DNA from: Ornithinimicrobium laminariae
GTDB lineage: Bacteria > Actinomycetota > Actinomycetes > Actinomycetales > Dermatophilaceae
Assembly: GCF_019457945.1 (NCBI RefSeq)
Contig: NZ_JAHZSU010000001.1
Coordinates: forward strand, 830,898-894,897
DNA length: 64,000 bases
Reading direction: 5' to 3'
This document shows positions 36,314 to 45,214 of the stretch, piece by piece. The stretch's first letter is position 1; every line of letters begins with the position of its first letter. The position numbers were made by a program, and so were the translations under genes. The notes beneath the pieces are model-generated. The model worked only from the letters and a program-made list of their open reading frames with translations. It was not told where the DNA came from and ran no database searches.

Positions 36314-36673
36314 GTGTTAACCCTGCTGTCCATGATTTCGCTGGGTGTGATCTTGCTGATCATGCTCGGCCGCTGGATCCAGCCCTATTCCAAGCGCAAG
36401 CCGATCTATCAGTGGTCTCTCAATGACTATGGCGGCCACCTGGTGCGCGGCTTGAGCGTCTTTTGGGCCGCTGGAGAGCGCAGCACGTACCGAATGGATC
36501 GACTGCACGAAGAAGCAGGCCGTGATCCTAAGCGAGAGCCAGAAGGCTTGGGGATCGTTGATGCTCCGTACTTAGACGACCCGGATGACCCGCGCGGCAA
36601 GTTGGACCCACCACGTCCGCGCGATGAGGACCCCGACGTCGATCCCGACCAACCGCCGCGCCCTTCTGTCTAG
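36314..36673 (+). CDS. Single-span membrane protein with acidic Pro-rich tail
   Basis: 119 residues from GTG 36314. One N-terminal span (LTLLSMISLGVILLIMLG) and a cytoplasmic tail that becomes very acidic and Pro-rich (DDPDDPRGKLDPPRPRDEDP). GATGGT stands six bases before the start. It lies 17 bases before the glycosyltransferase and could be co-transcribed with it. Family not recognised. Confidence 0.6.
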   Translation: MLTLLSMISLGVILLIMLGRWIQPYSKRKPIYQWSLNDYGGHLVRGLSVFWAAGERSTYRMDRLHEEAGRDPKREPEGLGIVDAPYLDDPDDPRGKLDPPRPRDEDPDVDPDQPPRPSV

Positions 36674-36690
36674 GCTGTCCTGCGATAGTC

Positions 36691-37836
36691 ATGCCTGAGT
36701 CAGCAGCGCCGCTGCGCATCTTGATCGCCTACTCCTACACAATGCACTACCGACTAGGCGTCTTTGCTGCCCTAGCTGAGCACCCAGATGCTGACGTCAC
36801 GATCGCTGCCGGCCGCACGGTCTTGCGCCACGCTGCGCAAAAGGTTGAGCCCATCAATCCGGCTGAATTGCCCGCTGTGCAGTGGCACAACACTAAAGCC
36901 TGGCGCTCACTGCGGTGGCAACCCACGCTTTTTAAGGAGACCTTGTCAGATGACTACGACATCGTCATTTGGGATCCGTCCATCCACTGTCTGACCATGT
37001 GGGCTTCCTCGATCCGGCTCAGGCTGAGCGGACGCACCTTGGGCTATTGGGGGTTGGGGTGGACCAGCACGCATGGAGCTGTGAAGGAACGGCTTAAAGT
37101 TGTCGGATTTCGCCTAGCCCAGGGCTTCCTCACCTACGGCCATCGCTCCAAGGAACTAGCGATCGAAGCTGGCTACCCCGGCAAGTCGGTGTATGTGGTA
37201 GGCAACAGCATGATTGACAGCCCGGTGGCAGCGCAGATTGCCACGGCCGGGATGCCTAGTCTGTCGAGTCCTGTGGATCCACTAGTGCTGGGCGTCTCTC
37301 TGCGGCTCACCACCAGAAAGCGGGTGGACCAACTTATCCGCGCAGCCGCGGCCCTTCAGCAGAACGGCCAGCCCGTACAGGTGCTGATTGTTGGAGATGG
37401 CCCCGAGCGCGAGGGCCTGGAAAGGCTCGCCGAAGAGCTAAGGGTGGATGCGACCTTCCTCGGCGCGCTCTACGACTCGGCAGCCATCGGCGACTACTAC
37501 CAACGCCTACACATCACGGTTATCCCAGGTCACGCGGGACTAACAGTCATTCAGTCCCTGATGTTTGGCCGACCGGTCGTCACTCACTCCAACACCGATC
37601 AGCACGCCGCAGAGTGGGAATCATTGCGTGCCGGAATCAGTGGATCGTTCTTTGCTGAGAATGACCTCGCTGACCTGACTCGACACATCGCTGAGGTGGC
37701 GAAATGGATCCGCGACGACTCGCGATCGGTGTCTCAGGCATGCCGTGAGGACTATGTGCAGCACGGGGATCCGCGCGCGCACGCAAACCGCATCATCACT
37801 GCAGCCCAAAAGATCCGGGCCCAAGCAAAAGCTTGA
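36691..37836 (+). CDS. Glycosyltransferase, GT4-like (GT-B fold)
   Basis: 381 residues. N-terminal Rossmann half with YSYTMHYRLGVFAALAEHP. C-terminal donor-binding half: LGVSLRLTTRKRVDQLIRAA, VLIVGDGPEREGLERLA, and IPGHAGLTVIQSLMFGRPVVTH (the E-x7-E-like nucleotide-sugar region, with E replaced here by GHAG...). No membrane span. It probably adds a sugar to a cell-envelope polymer or lipid; the acceptor is unknown. A hairpin overlaps its stop codon. Confidence 0.8.
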   Translation: MPESAAPLRILIAYSYTMHYRLGVFAALAEHPDADVTIAAGRTVLRHAAQKVEPINPAELPAVQWHNTKAWRSLRWQPTLFKETLSDDYDIVIWDPSIHCLTMWASSIRLRLSGRTLGYWGLGWTSTHGAVKERLKVVGFRLAQGFLTYGHRSKELAIEAGYPGKSVYVVGNSMIDSPVAAQIATAGMPSLSSPVDPLVLGVSLRLTTRKRVDQLIRAAAALQQNGQPVQVLIVGDGPEREGLERLAEELRVDATFLGALYDSAAIGDYYQRLHITVIPGHAGLTVIQSLMFGRPVVTHSNTDQHAAEWESLRAGISGSFFAENDLADLTRHIAEVAKWIRDDSRSVSQACREDYVQHGDPRAHANRIITAAQKIRAQAKA

Positions 37837-37846
37837 ACCCGGATCT
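37811..37846. terminator. Hairpin overlapping the glycosyltransferase stop
   Basis: AGATCCGGG (37811-37819) pairs with CCCGGATCT (37838-37846), with an inner AAGC-AAAA-GCTT stem. It lies between convergent genes and may act in both directions; no T-run. Confidence 0.45.
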
Positions 37847-37864
37847 CTAAGTCACGAAACTGGC

Positions 37865-39139
37865 CTACTCAGCCGGGGCGGACTCCACCGACTGCGGGCG
37901 CAGCAAGTTTTCTTGGTCCTTCTTCCACAGATCAACTAGTCCGCGGAAATGGCCCAAGAACTTCTCGTGCTCGTGCTCGGGGTAGGTGGACTTCACGGTC
38001 TCAACGATGATGTCGTCGAATGCTGGCGACGACACCCAGTCCAGGACGGCTTCAGGCAGGTGGGAAAGGTGCTCGTTGCACCAGTCCCAGTAGCGGTCGG
38101 CTTCAAAGTGCTCATCTGCCAGCGCGCGATACTTGACCATCTTGTCTTCGTAGGACAACGACTCGTCGTCGGCAATGTCGAAGTAGCGCCGCGTTTCGAG
38201 GTCGACCTGCCCACGACGGCCCGTCACCAAGCAGTACGTTGACCAGCGAACTAGTGCGGTCATAGCCCACGGGAAGTAGTAGTGCAGCGACGTCAGGCTG
38301 ACGTCAGGGCAGGCGTTGGCGTAGTCGATCGGGTGGACTTCATCGCCGGTGACAAGCATTTCGGCCGAGTTGAACTCCCAGCCGAAGAAGGCGTTGACCA
38401 CCTTGCTGACGGTCTCGGCCTCCCAGCCTGCCTGCTCAGAGAGGAAGTTGTGCGTGACCGCATAGCGGTTGTGCATTGGCTCGTCCGGACGGAAGTCCAT
38501 CACCATGGTCTCCGGGCCGATGGAGAGGGCTCGGGCGAAGTGCTCAAAGTCGATCGTGGCCTGCAAGTGCATCAGCATCTCGCCGGACTCGTCATATGAC
38601 TTGTGCAAGTCTTCGCGGTTGTTGACGCGAGAAACGCCACGCCAACCGCCCCCGTCAAATGGCTTCATATACAGCGGGTAGCCCAAGTCATCGGCAATCG
38701 CTTCGAGGTCGAAGGAGTCGTTGTACTTCTCTGCGGTGTAAGCCCAACGGGTGTTGTCCAGCGGGTTCTTGTAGGGCACCAAAACGGTGCGTGGCACCTT
38801 GAGCCCAAGGCGCAGCATGGCGCAGTACGCGCTGTGCTTTTCCATCGACTGGAACGTGAAGGGACTGTTCAGCAGGTAGGTATCGTCCGTGAGGGCGGCC
38901 TTCTTCAGCCACTCGCGCGGGTGGTAGTACCAGTGCGCCAGGCGGTCAATCACGAGCTCGGGCCGCACCGGGTCGGTGAGGTCAAAAGGTGTAATCCGAA
39001 GTCGCTCACTGGTGAACTCAAAAGTGGTGTCACCGGAGGTCACCGGACCCACCATGCCGAGAATCTGCTCGAAAGCCTTGGGCCAATCTTCTTCTGCTCC
39101 CAGAAGGAGCCCGATCAGAGGTGAGCGCGTCGACGTCAT
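37865..39139 (-). CDS. ATP-grasp protein paired with an esterase
   Basis: 424 residues. ATP-grasp features: LGYPLYMKPFDGGGWRGVSRV (lysine and glycine-rich loop), then MVMDFRPDEP and FGWEFNSAEMLV. The metal-binding DxN is seen in HPIDYANACPDVS. The first ~85 residues form the pre-ATP-grasp domain. ATG 39139 sits six bases after TAGGTT, so it is leaderless and has its own promoter, although an esterase of a recurrent partner family is 53 bases upstream on the same strand. Substrate unknown; a peptide or amide bond is possible. Confidence 0.75.
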   Translation of the reverse strand: MTSTRSPLIGLLLGAEEDWPKAFEQILGMVGPVTSGDTTFEFTSERLRITPFDLTDPVRPELVIDRLAHWYYHPREWLKKAALTDDTYLLNSPFTFQSMEKHSAYCAMLRLGLKVPRTVLVPYKNPLDNTRWAYTAEKYNDSFDLEAIADDLGYPLYMKPFDGGGWRGVSRVNNREDLHKSYDESGEMLMHLQATIDFEHFARALSIGPETMVMDFRPDEPMHNRYAVTHNFLSEQAGWEAETVSKVVNAFFGWEFNSAEMLVTGDEVHPIDYANACPDVSLTSLHYYFPWAMTALVRWSTYCLVTGRRGQVDLETRRYFDIADDESLSYEDKMVKYRALADEHFEADRYWDWCNEHLSHLPEAVLDWVSSPAFDDIIVETVKSTYPEHEHEKFLGHFRGLVDLWKKDQENLLRPQSVESAPAE

Positions 39140-39151
39140 GAAGAAAACCTA
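39140..39151 (-). promoter_or_regulatory. Leaderless promoter: TAGGTT-N6 before ATG 39139
   Basis: On the minus strand TAGGTT (39151-39146), six bases, then ATG 39139. Confidence 0.5.
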
Positions 39152-39192
39152 TCGGTTTTGAGCACGGAAATGGTCACTTTTTCACAACTTAC

Positions 39193-39939
39193 TCAGGTGA
39201 AGCGGGGCAGATGATGGGCGACCTGCTTGCGCCACCAGGGCCAGTCGTGGGCGGAGTCGTGCCCCCAGATATCGAGTTCATGACGAATGTCCTTGTCAGC
39301 CAGCACGCCGGCCATCGTTCGGGCGCCGGGCAGCGACTTCGTCGGGTGCACTTCGAAGGGGCCCTGACCAACCACGAGCACGATATTTGCGTGCTGTCGG
39401 ACCCAGTCCAGGTGGCCACCATCCATGTTTGCCACGTATGCGGTGGGGTTGGCGAAGTACGTCGCCTCGCCCAATTCACCCCAACTGTTCCACGTCGAGG
39501 GGTCGAAGTTGCCGGACAGCGAAATGGCGATGGGGAAGAGGTCAGGACGCTTCAACCCAAAGTTCACCGCGTGATAGCCGCCCATGCTGCACCCGGTGGT
39601 GATGATGCCGTGGTGGTCGGGCGAGTCTGCGGCGATCGATGGAACCACGTGTTCGTAGATGAAGTTTTCGTAGTATCCGTGCTGCTGGGCTCGTGCCTCT
39701 GTCGGCAGATCGTTCTGTGACCAGGACAAGTGGTCAAAGGAATCCACGCAGTACAGTTTGATGCGGCCAGCATCGATCAGCGGTCGGAGCGCCTCCACCA
39801 TGCCGTTGTTTTCGTAGTCCCAGGCTCGCCCCGCTTCCGAGGGAAATGCCAGCACTGGGCGGCCAAAGTGGCCATACCTAATCAGGGCTGCGGGACGATC
39901 CAGCCCGTTGCTCCAAAACTCCACTTGCTCGCGCTCCAT
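39193..39939 (-). CDS. Esterase-family alpha/beta hydrolase
   Basis: 248 residues. Esterase D-like fold: nucleophile elbow TTGCSMGGYHAVNFG (G-x-S-x-G with Ser), YCVDSFDHLSWSQ upstream, and a His in IWGHDSAHDWPWWRKQ near the C terminus. No signal peptide. Esterase plus ATP-grasp protein of this type recur as neighbours across bacteria, which suggests a common pathway; the substrate is not known. Confidence 0.8.
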   Translation of the reverse strand: MEREQVEFWSNGLDRPAALIRYGHFGRPVLAFPSEAGRAWDYENNGMVEALRPLIDAGRIKLYCVDSFDHLSWSQNDLPTEARAQQHGYYENFIYEHVVPSIAADSPDHHGIITTGCSMGGYHAVNFGLKRPDLFPIAISLSGNFDPSTWNSWGELGEATYFANPTAYVANMDGGHLDWVRQHANIVLVVGQGPFEVHPTKSLPGARTMAGVLADKDIRHELDIWGHDSAHDWPWWRKQVAHHLPRFT

Positions 39940-39995
39940 GACCCAACCTCACTCGTGCGGACGTGCGTGATGACGCCAAGCGTGCCACACGTCGC

Positions 39996-40670
39996 TCAGG
40001 AGCAGGAGCAAAAGCCAATCGAGCCGCTAGTAGAGAGAACTCCATCGAGGTTGACTCCCTCACAGGACAACCCGTCCTGGCATTCCCCGCCGACCACGAG
40101 ACCCAAACCGGTAATGACGTTCAACGCGGTGTTGATGAGACCGTTAATTGCTACGCCAAGAATACCGCCTACCTGAGCCGTGTTGCAGACGGTACCCAGC
40201 GATCCATCACCAAACGGTGAGACGCAAAGATCTTCGGGCAGGTTGACGGTGACCGTTTGGCCAAGTACTCCCAGAACACTGATGCCAGCCGCCAAGGTGT
40301 TGAGCGCGGTGAGCAACGTGCCGCCAGCGTCGGCACATACTCCCGTGCACTGGCTTCCTCCACAATCAGTCAGCACCAAGTCGGTGCCAACGCACAGATT
40401 TACTAAACCTAAAGGACCTGACCCAACGCAGACCAGGTCACCTTCGCAAGCGCAGCCTCCAGGGTCACCAAGCGCCAAGAAACAGTTGCGGGTTTCCCCG
40501 CAACCGCCGCATATTGGGTCTGCGCTCTGCGCCATGACAGGTGCAGCAACGGCCATGGCGATGGCGGGGACGCTGAAGACCCCCGCGCCAGCGACAAGAC
40601 CTCGACGGGTGGGCCGATACCCACCAATGGCCTGGGTAATCGACTCGCGTTCTTGCAACGAAATACTCAT
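39996..40670 (-). CDS. Tat-exported cysteine-rich protein
   Basis: 224 residues from ATG 40670. Tat leader YRPTRRGLVAGAG, hydrophobic stretch to VAAPVMAQ. The mature part has 16 cysteines in clusters at both ends: CGGCGETRNC, GCACEGDLVC and CGGSQCTGVC near the front; ECQDGLSC and a final FCSCS at the back, with a Gly/Leu/Val-rich middle. It lies 71 bases after a MauE-thioredoxin fusion on the same strand. I infer it is the exported target or partner of that disulfide system. The cysteine density recalls the small subunit of methylamine dehydrogenase, but no homology is claimed. Function unknown. Confidence 0.7.
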   Translation of the reverse strand: MSISLQERESITQAIGGYRPTRRGLVAGAGVFSVPAIAMAVAAPVMAQSADPICGGCGETRNCFLALGDPGGCACEGDLVCVGSGPLGLVNLCVGTDLVLTDCGGSQCTGVCADAGGTLLTALNTLAAGISVLGVLGQTVTVNLPEDLCVSPFGDGSLGTVCNTAQVGGILGVAINGLINTALNVITGLGLVVGGECQDGLSCEGVNLDGVLSTSGSIGFCSCS

Positions 40671-40741
40671 GGTTACTCGCTTTCCGGTCTTACATTCTTT
40701 GAAAGACAATGCGGTCTTGAATGTTCGGTTGTCGATGCCTT

Positions 40742-42211
40742 TTAGCGCTGCAGTTGGTCTTCGTCCGCTCCGGCATGTTGGGCACCTCTATATTTCACAT
40801 CACTCAGCACACCTGCGCCACCGATAGAAGCCGCCTTGGTTACTTTCCCGCCTCTCACTGTCACCGCGCTAGGGGTTCCGGGGACCCCCAATAAATGCTC
40901 CATCGCCATGCCTTTGATCTGCAATACGGGCACCTTCAGGCCTGCCTCAACTGCCTTTTCCGGGCTGTCGTTAGTCAGTAAAAGCACGGATCCGTCGGCA
41001 GGCAACTCTGCAAAGTCACCTACCATTGCATCGCAGTGCGGACACCCGGTACGCCAGGCCACGAGCACTTGCTCCTCGTCATCCAACAGGTGATCGCCAA
41101 GCAGCCCTGTCCCGGAACTGCTGTTGACGCTCACCGCTGGAAGCACATCGCCGACCGCGATAGTGGCCTGGGGCCTGGTGGCCTGTGCAGTTCGGTGGTC
41201 CACGCCAGCCACGAGATTGGCGCCCACCGCTTGCAGCACTGAAACCATTAACTCCTTGATTTCCTGAGCTCCGTGCGCTGGTCCGGCGACCACCGTGCCA
41301 TCCATCCCCAACAGGAACATCGCCGGCGTGCCCGCAACGCCAAGCTCATTGAGCGCCTGCTTCTTTGTGTCCAAAAGCATCGCCTGCGCCTCATCTGGAT
41401 AGGCCTCCCGTGCCCGATCTGCGTCACCGATCGCTATGGTGATCAGCTGCACCTCACCCTGCAGCCGCTCCCGCCAAAGCGGGACGTTTGGCATCACTTG
41501 GTGACACCCACTGCAGCCCCCCGAGACAAACAAGACCACGGCGGCCCGCTCCGTGACCAGGGAAACAAGTTCAACCTGGCGTCCAGAACCGTCGACAAGA
41601 GTGGCGGCGGGAATGGGGCGCGCTGCAGCGGGCCCCATCTCCGCCGCGTTAAAGGCACGCTTCAACTCAGCCAACTCAGCCTCAGATTTTGCCTGCCGCG
41701 ACCACAACTTGCTCAGCCATGCCACAAACAAAATGGCGACCCCAAGCAGCGTGAGAGCAGTGGTATCGCTCGCAGCCAAGACGGAGACAACCCCAGCCCA
41801 CTCGGGGATGAGAAGTAGACCCGAAACCAAGGCCAGAATGATCACATTCCGCACAACGGTGAGCCCGTCGATCGGTCGGCTGTTCACCGCACCAAAACAG
41901 TGGCACTCCGGGTGCTCCCCTCGCCCCAAGGTAATAAGCACGAGACCCGTCACAGCAAGCAAGAACAGAACAGCCGCCAAAACGGCGGCCTTATACGTTG
42001 TTCCGCCGGTCAATAGCAAGGATAGACCAATAACAATCTCAAAGATGGGCAACGCCCATTTCGCAATGGTCAGCAACGAGCGGGGCACCCGAAACGCTTG
42101 CAGCGCGGATAAAGTGCCGCCCATATCTGCCAACTTTAATCCGCCACTCACCACAAAAATGGCAGCCGCAACCGAGGTGGCGACAAGAGGGAGAACTAGC
42201 CCAGAATCCAT
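40742..42211 (-). CDS. MauE-thioredoxin-thioredoxin fusion protein
   Basis: 489 residues from ATG 42211, a leaderless start. Residues ~5-165 are a four-to-five-span DoxX/MauE membrane domain with the ECHCFG motif (Cys103, Cys105) typical of MauE. Residues ~190-335 are a thioredoxin fold with CSGC (Cys233/Cys236) and cis-Pro in GVAGTPAMFL. Residues ~345-489 are a second thioredoxin-like fold with CPHC (Cys390/Cys393) and GVPGTPSAV. MauE and MauD (TlpA-like) are separate proteins in methylamine dehydrogenase maturation. Here the three parts are joined, suggesting a self-contained membrane disulfide relay. The downstream gene encodes a 16-cysteine exported protein. Confidence 0.8.
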   Translation of the reverse strand: MDSGLVLPLVATSVAAAIFVVSGGLKLADMGGTLSALQAFRVPRSLLTIAKWALPIFEIVIGLSLLLTGGTTYKAAVLAAVLFLLAVTGLVLITLGRGEHPECHCFGAVNSRPIDGLTVVRNVIILALVSGLLLIPEWAGVVSVLAASDTTALTLLGVAILFVAWLSKLWSRQAKSEAELAELKRAFNAAEMGPAAARPIPAATLVDGSGRQVELVSLVTERAAVVLFVSGGCSGCHQVMPNVPLWRERLQGEVQLITIAIGDADRAREAYPDEAQAMLLDTKKQALNELGVAGTPAMFLLGMDGTVVAGPAHGAQEIKELMVSVLQAVGANLVAGVDHRTAQATRPQATIAVGDVLPAVSVNSSSGTGLLGDHLLDDEEQVLVAWRTGCPHCDAMVGDFAELPADGSVLLLTNDSPEKAVEAGLKVPVLQIKGMAMEHLLGVPGTPSAVTVRGGKVTKAASIGGAGVLSDVKYRGAQHAGADEDQLQR

Positions 42212-42223
42212 AAGCAAACGGTA
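42212..42223 (-). promoter_or_regulatory. Leaderless promoter: TACCGT-N6 before ATG 42211
   Basis: On the minus strand TACCGT (42223-42218), six bases, then ATG 42211. This excludes the longer ORF from 42289. Confidence 0.55.
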
Positions 42224-42623
42224 AGGCGTGCGAGGCGGACAGATGCCGAATAGTTCTCGAACCGAAGCGTGATTAAACGGAACCCACAATTTTTAGGCAG
42301 GCGGCGTATGTAGTTGAAAAGTAAACACGTTGTCGTACAAGGACTTTACATAAACTTGAACATCGAAATGGGCCTAGCGCCTGCAAATTGTAGTGATGCA
42401 TATCACACATGAGTATTCTTTCATTAATGCCAGAGCGAACTGTAGACCCCTCGTGCCATCTCAACTTTTCTCGCATGGACCGGACAACTATCCACCTTCA
42501 GCGTCGCCGTGCCGGAAAATATCCTGCTGGCACCCCGCTCCAGCACACTAACCACACAAAGGGCCTGATCAGACACCACTCGCTGTCGTCCTGCCGGGCA
42601 AATCTCACCCATACTTGTGACCC
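42224..42623. other. A+T-rich intergenic region before the dap operon
   Basis: About 400 bases, clearly richer in A and T between 42285 and 42430 than the flanks. It contains no recognisable gene. TACTTG (42612-42617) stands six bases before the dapB ATG, a near match to the leaderless promoter. Confidence 0.5.
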
Positions 42624-43346
42624 ATGACCTTGCGCATCGGACTTCTCGGACGGGGCCGCCTCGGCTCCCTGGTGGAGGCCGCCGCGGACTCCACCAACGA
42701 TGCCGTCGTTGTGTGGACCGCAGGGCGTGGCCCAATCCCCTCTGATGCGGTCGATGTCGCGATAGACGTCAGCACCGCTGCTGCGGTGCCCGAACACATC
42801 GAATGGGCCATCAGCACTGGCACGAACCTGGTCCTGGGAGTTACCGGATGGAGTGAAGACCAGACCGCGCTGACATCGCTGCGGCAACAAGGCGATCAAG
42901 CCTCCATCGGTGTGCTCATCGCGCCAAACTTCTCGCTGTCCATTGCCCTGATGCACCGACTGTCTGCGGTCCTCGGACGCTATGCGGCCCGCCTCGGTAG
43001 CAGTGCTGACCTGGCCATATCGGAGACTCACCACCGCGCCAAAGTCGATGCCCCCAGCGGCACTGCGGTGGCCCTGCGCTCTGCTGTGGCAGCCGCTGCG
43101 CAGCGCAACGACTCGGACATCCAGACCACCAGTCTGCGCGTTGGCGCCGTGGTCGGCCAACACCAAGTGCGTCTGGAAACCGACCTCGAAACCATCGAGT
43201 TGCGCCACGAAGCACACAGTCGCTCTGTCTTTGCTGATGGTGCCCTCCAGGCAGCGCGATGGGCACAGGGCAAGAAGGGTGTCTTCAACCTGGACGACTG
43301 GGCCGACGCCGAATTGGCTCACCTCTTTGCTCCTGCCACCTACTGA
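42624..43346 (+). CDS. dapB: 4-hydroxy-tetrahydrodipicolinate reductase
   Basis: 240 residues, at the short end for DapB. Nucleotide loop GLLGRGRLG, VLGVTGW, the APNFSLSIALM block and the catalytic signature ETHHRAKVDAPSGTA with His, Lys and the DAPSG substrate loop. It reduces the DapA product with NAD(P)H in the DAP/lysine pathway. It is first in an operon dapB-dapA-dapD-dapC-decarboxylase. The short length fits the type found outside Actinobacteria (for example Bacteroidota). Confidence 0.9.
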   Translation: MTLRIGLLGRGRLGSLVEAAADSTNDAVVVWTAGRGPIPSDAVDVAIDVSTAAAVPEHIEWAISTGTNLVLGVTGWSEDQTALTSLRQQGDQASIGVLIAPNFSLSIALMHRLSAVLGRYAARLGSSADLAISETHHRAKVDAPSGTAVALRSAVAAAAQRNDSDIQTTSLRVGAVVGQHQVRLETDLETIELRHEAHSRSVFADGALQAARWAQGKKGVFNLDDWADAELAHLFAPATY

Positions 43347-43394
43347 TCAACCAGCCCCACCCCACTCAAAGAATCCCCTAAAGGAGGATCGACC

Positions 43395-44411
43395 ATGAGC
43401 TCACTCTTTACCGGTCTCGGCGTAGCACTCGCTACCCCGTTCGCCGACTTCTCATTATCAGCAGGTGCAGCAGCTAAGTCGGCCTCCGGCCGGATGCCAC
43501 AGCCACCGCTAGATCTGTCGGCGTGGGAGCGCTTGGTCCGCCACGTCATTGATGGAGGTGCCGACTACGTCATCGTCTTGGGCTCGACTGGTGAGGCCGC
43601 CACGATCATAGACGCCGAGCGCACCCAGCTCATCACCGCCGCCGTCGCGCTTGCCGCACCCACGAATACCCCGGTGGTGGTGGGTGTTGGCCACAACGAC
43701 ACCGAGCGGACTTGCGATCTCGCTGAGGCAGCATTGGAAGCAGGCGCTGACGGCATTTTGGTCGTCGCGCCCTTTTACAACAAGCCACAACAAGCGGGGA
43801 TCGTCGCCCACTTCGCTGCCGTCGCCCAGTGCGTGCCGCAGATGCCGATCATTGCCTACAACGTCCCCAGCCGCACCGGCACCAACATCACCCCGGCCAC
43901 TATGCAGCAGATCTGGGCCATCACGACTGTGGTCGCGCTCAAGGAGTCCTCAGGGGACATGGGACAAATGGTCACGCTGATTCAGGAGGCGCCAGACGGC
44001 TGCGCCGTGCTTTCCGGTGAAGACAACCTAGCCCTTCCTGCCATCGCCGTCGGGGCGCGGGGCCTGGTCTCGGTCTGCGGCAATGTCGCGCCCACGCACA
44101 CCGCTGGCCTGGTGCACGCCGCTATGGCCGATGACCTGCGGACCGCTCGCCAGTACGCTCGCTCTCTAGCGCCGCTGATGGGAGCCATGTTTGTCGAGAC
44201 CAACCCGGTCCCGGTCAAGGCTGCTATCGCGTCTCTGGGTTTGGCTAGCAGCGCAGTGCGAATGCCGCTCGTCAAGGCTCAGATGGACACTTGGCGACAG
44301 GTTCACCTCGCTCTCGCCGGACTCAACCTGCACCGAATGGCCCCTGTCTCGGTGCGTCCCAGCACGCCGTCGACTGCGTCGGCCCAGCCCACCGCAGGAG
44401 TGCGAGTATGA
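43395..44411 (+). CDS. dapA: 4-hydroxy-tetrahydrodipicolinate synthase
   Basis: 338 residues with AAAGGAGG before ATG 43395. Motifs: LGSTGEAAT (usual GTTGE), APFYNKPQQAG, YNVPSRTG with the catalytic Tyr, and ALKESSGD with the Schiff-base Lys. It condenses pyruvate and aspartate semialdehyde. Odd points: a Ser/Ala-rich insert near residues 15-38 (SAGAAAKSASGRMPQPP) and a ~30-residue Ser/Pro/Thr-rich C-terminal tail. Its stop overlaps dapD (ATGA). Confidence 0.92.
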   Translation: MSSLFTGLGVALATPFADFSLSAGAAAKSASGRMPQPPLDLSAWERLVRHVIDGGADYVIVLGSTGEAATIIDAERTQLITAAVALAAPTNTPVVVGVGHNDTERTCDLAEAALEAGADGILVVAPFYNKPQQAGIVAHFAAVAQCVPQMPIIAYNVPSRTGTNITPATMQQIWAITTVVALKESSGDMGQMVTLIQEAPDGCAVLSGEDNLALPAIAVGARGLVSVCGNVAPTHTAGLVHAAMADDLRTARQYARSLAPLMGAMFVETNPVPVKAAIASLGLASSAVRMPLVKAQMDTWRQVHLALAGLNLHRMAPVSVRPSTPSTASAQPTAGVRV

Positions 44412-45214
44412 CCGCCGCCCTCGAAGACTTCTTTGGCCAACCCGTGGTTGAGGCTGCCGCACATCGAGATGCAGCGGCATACGTCGCCGATTTGTTGAAT
44501 GCCCTGGAGGGCGGGACCGCGCGAGCCGCCACCCAGCACCAAGGTCAGTGGACCCCGCAGCCCTGGGTCAAGCACGGGATCTTGACCGCCTTCCGACTGA
44601 GCAGCTTGGTCGAGATGGATTGGCCCGGTGGCGCCGTGGACAAGGACCTCATCCCAGCCCGCGACTTCAGCCTCTCCGACGGAGTGCGGGTGGTTCCCGG
44701 CGGCACGTCGGTGCGTCGGGGCGCCCATGTCGCCTCCAGCGTTGTCGTCATGCCACCGAGCTACGTGAACATCGGCGGGTATGTCGGCGCCAACTCCATG
44801 GTCGACAGTCACGTCCTCGTCGGGTCATGCGCCCAGGTGGGCACCGGAGTGCACCTCTCCGCAGCGGTTCAACTTGGCGGCGTTTTGGAGCCCATCGGTG
44901 CCCGCCCCGTGATCGTCGAAGACGATGCGTTCATCGGCGCGCAATGCGGCCTGTACGAAGGCGTCGTCGTGGGAGCCGGAGCCGTCCTGGCTCCAGGGGT
45001 CATGCTGACGGCTTCCAGCACCATCTTTGACCTGGTCAACGAGCGGGAAGTCCGTGGCGAGGTGCCTGCTGGCGCGGTTGTTGTGCCTGGCAGCCGACCC
45101 GCCAGCGGCGCCTTTGCCCAGCAACACGGCTTGTCGCTCTATGCGCCCATGATCGTCAAGTACCGCGATGACCGCACGGATGCAGCCACGCTGCTTGAAA
45201 ACGCACTGCGGTGA
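44408..45214 (+). CDS. dapD: Tetrahydrodipicolinate N-succinyltransferase (short, ~270-residue type)
   Basis: 268 residues from ATG 44408. Left-handed beta-helix: VRRGAHVASSVVVMPPSYVN, IGGYVGANSMVDSHVLVGSC, GGVLEPIGARPVIVEDDAFI, then VPAGAVVVPGSRP and a C-terminal YAPMIVKYRDDRTD. This is the E. coli/Bacteroidota-type DapD; the usual actinobacterial enzyme is about 317 residues with a different N-terminal domain. LSLYAPMIVKYRD-x-x-TDAAT recalls Bacteroidota sequences as I remember them. It adds succinyl to the ring-opened tetrahydrodipicolinate. It overlaps both neighbours by 4 bases. Confidence 0.92.
   Translation: MTAALEDFFGQPVVEAAAHRDAAAYVADLLNALEGGTARAATQHQGQWTPQPWVKHGILTAFRLSSLVEMDWPGGAVDKDLIPARDFSLSDGVRVVPGGTSVRRGAHVASSVVVMPPSYVNIGGYVGANSMVDSHVLVGSCAQVGTGVHLSAAVQLGGVLEPIGARPVIVEDDAFIGAQCGLYEGVVVGAGAVLAPGVMLTASSTIFDLVNEREVRGEVPAGAVVVPGSRPASGAFAQQHGLSLYAPMIVKYRDDRTDAATLLENALR

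Noticed and set aside
42211..42289. Longer N terminus for the MauE fusion from 42289
   Set aside because: The added 26 residues do not look like a membrane leader, and TACCGT-N6-ATG fixes the start at 42211.
42498..43322. 274-codon minus-strand open frame
   Set aside because: Shadow of dapB, whose ETHHRAKVDAPSGTA signature fixes the plus strand.
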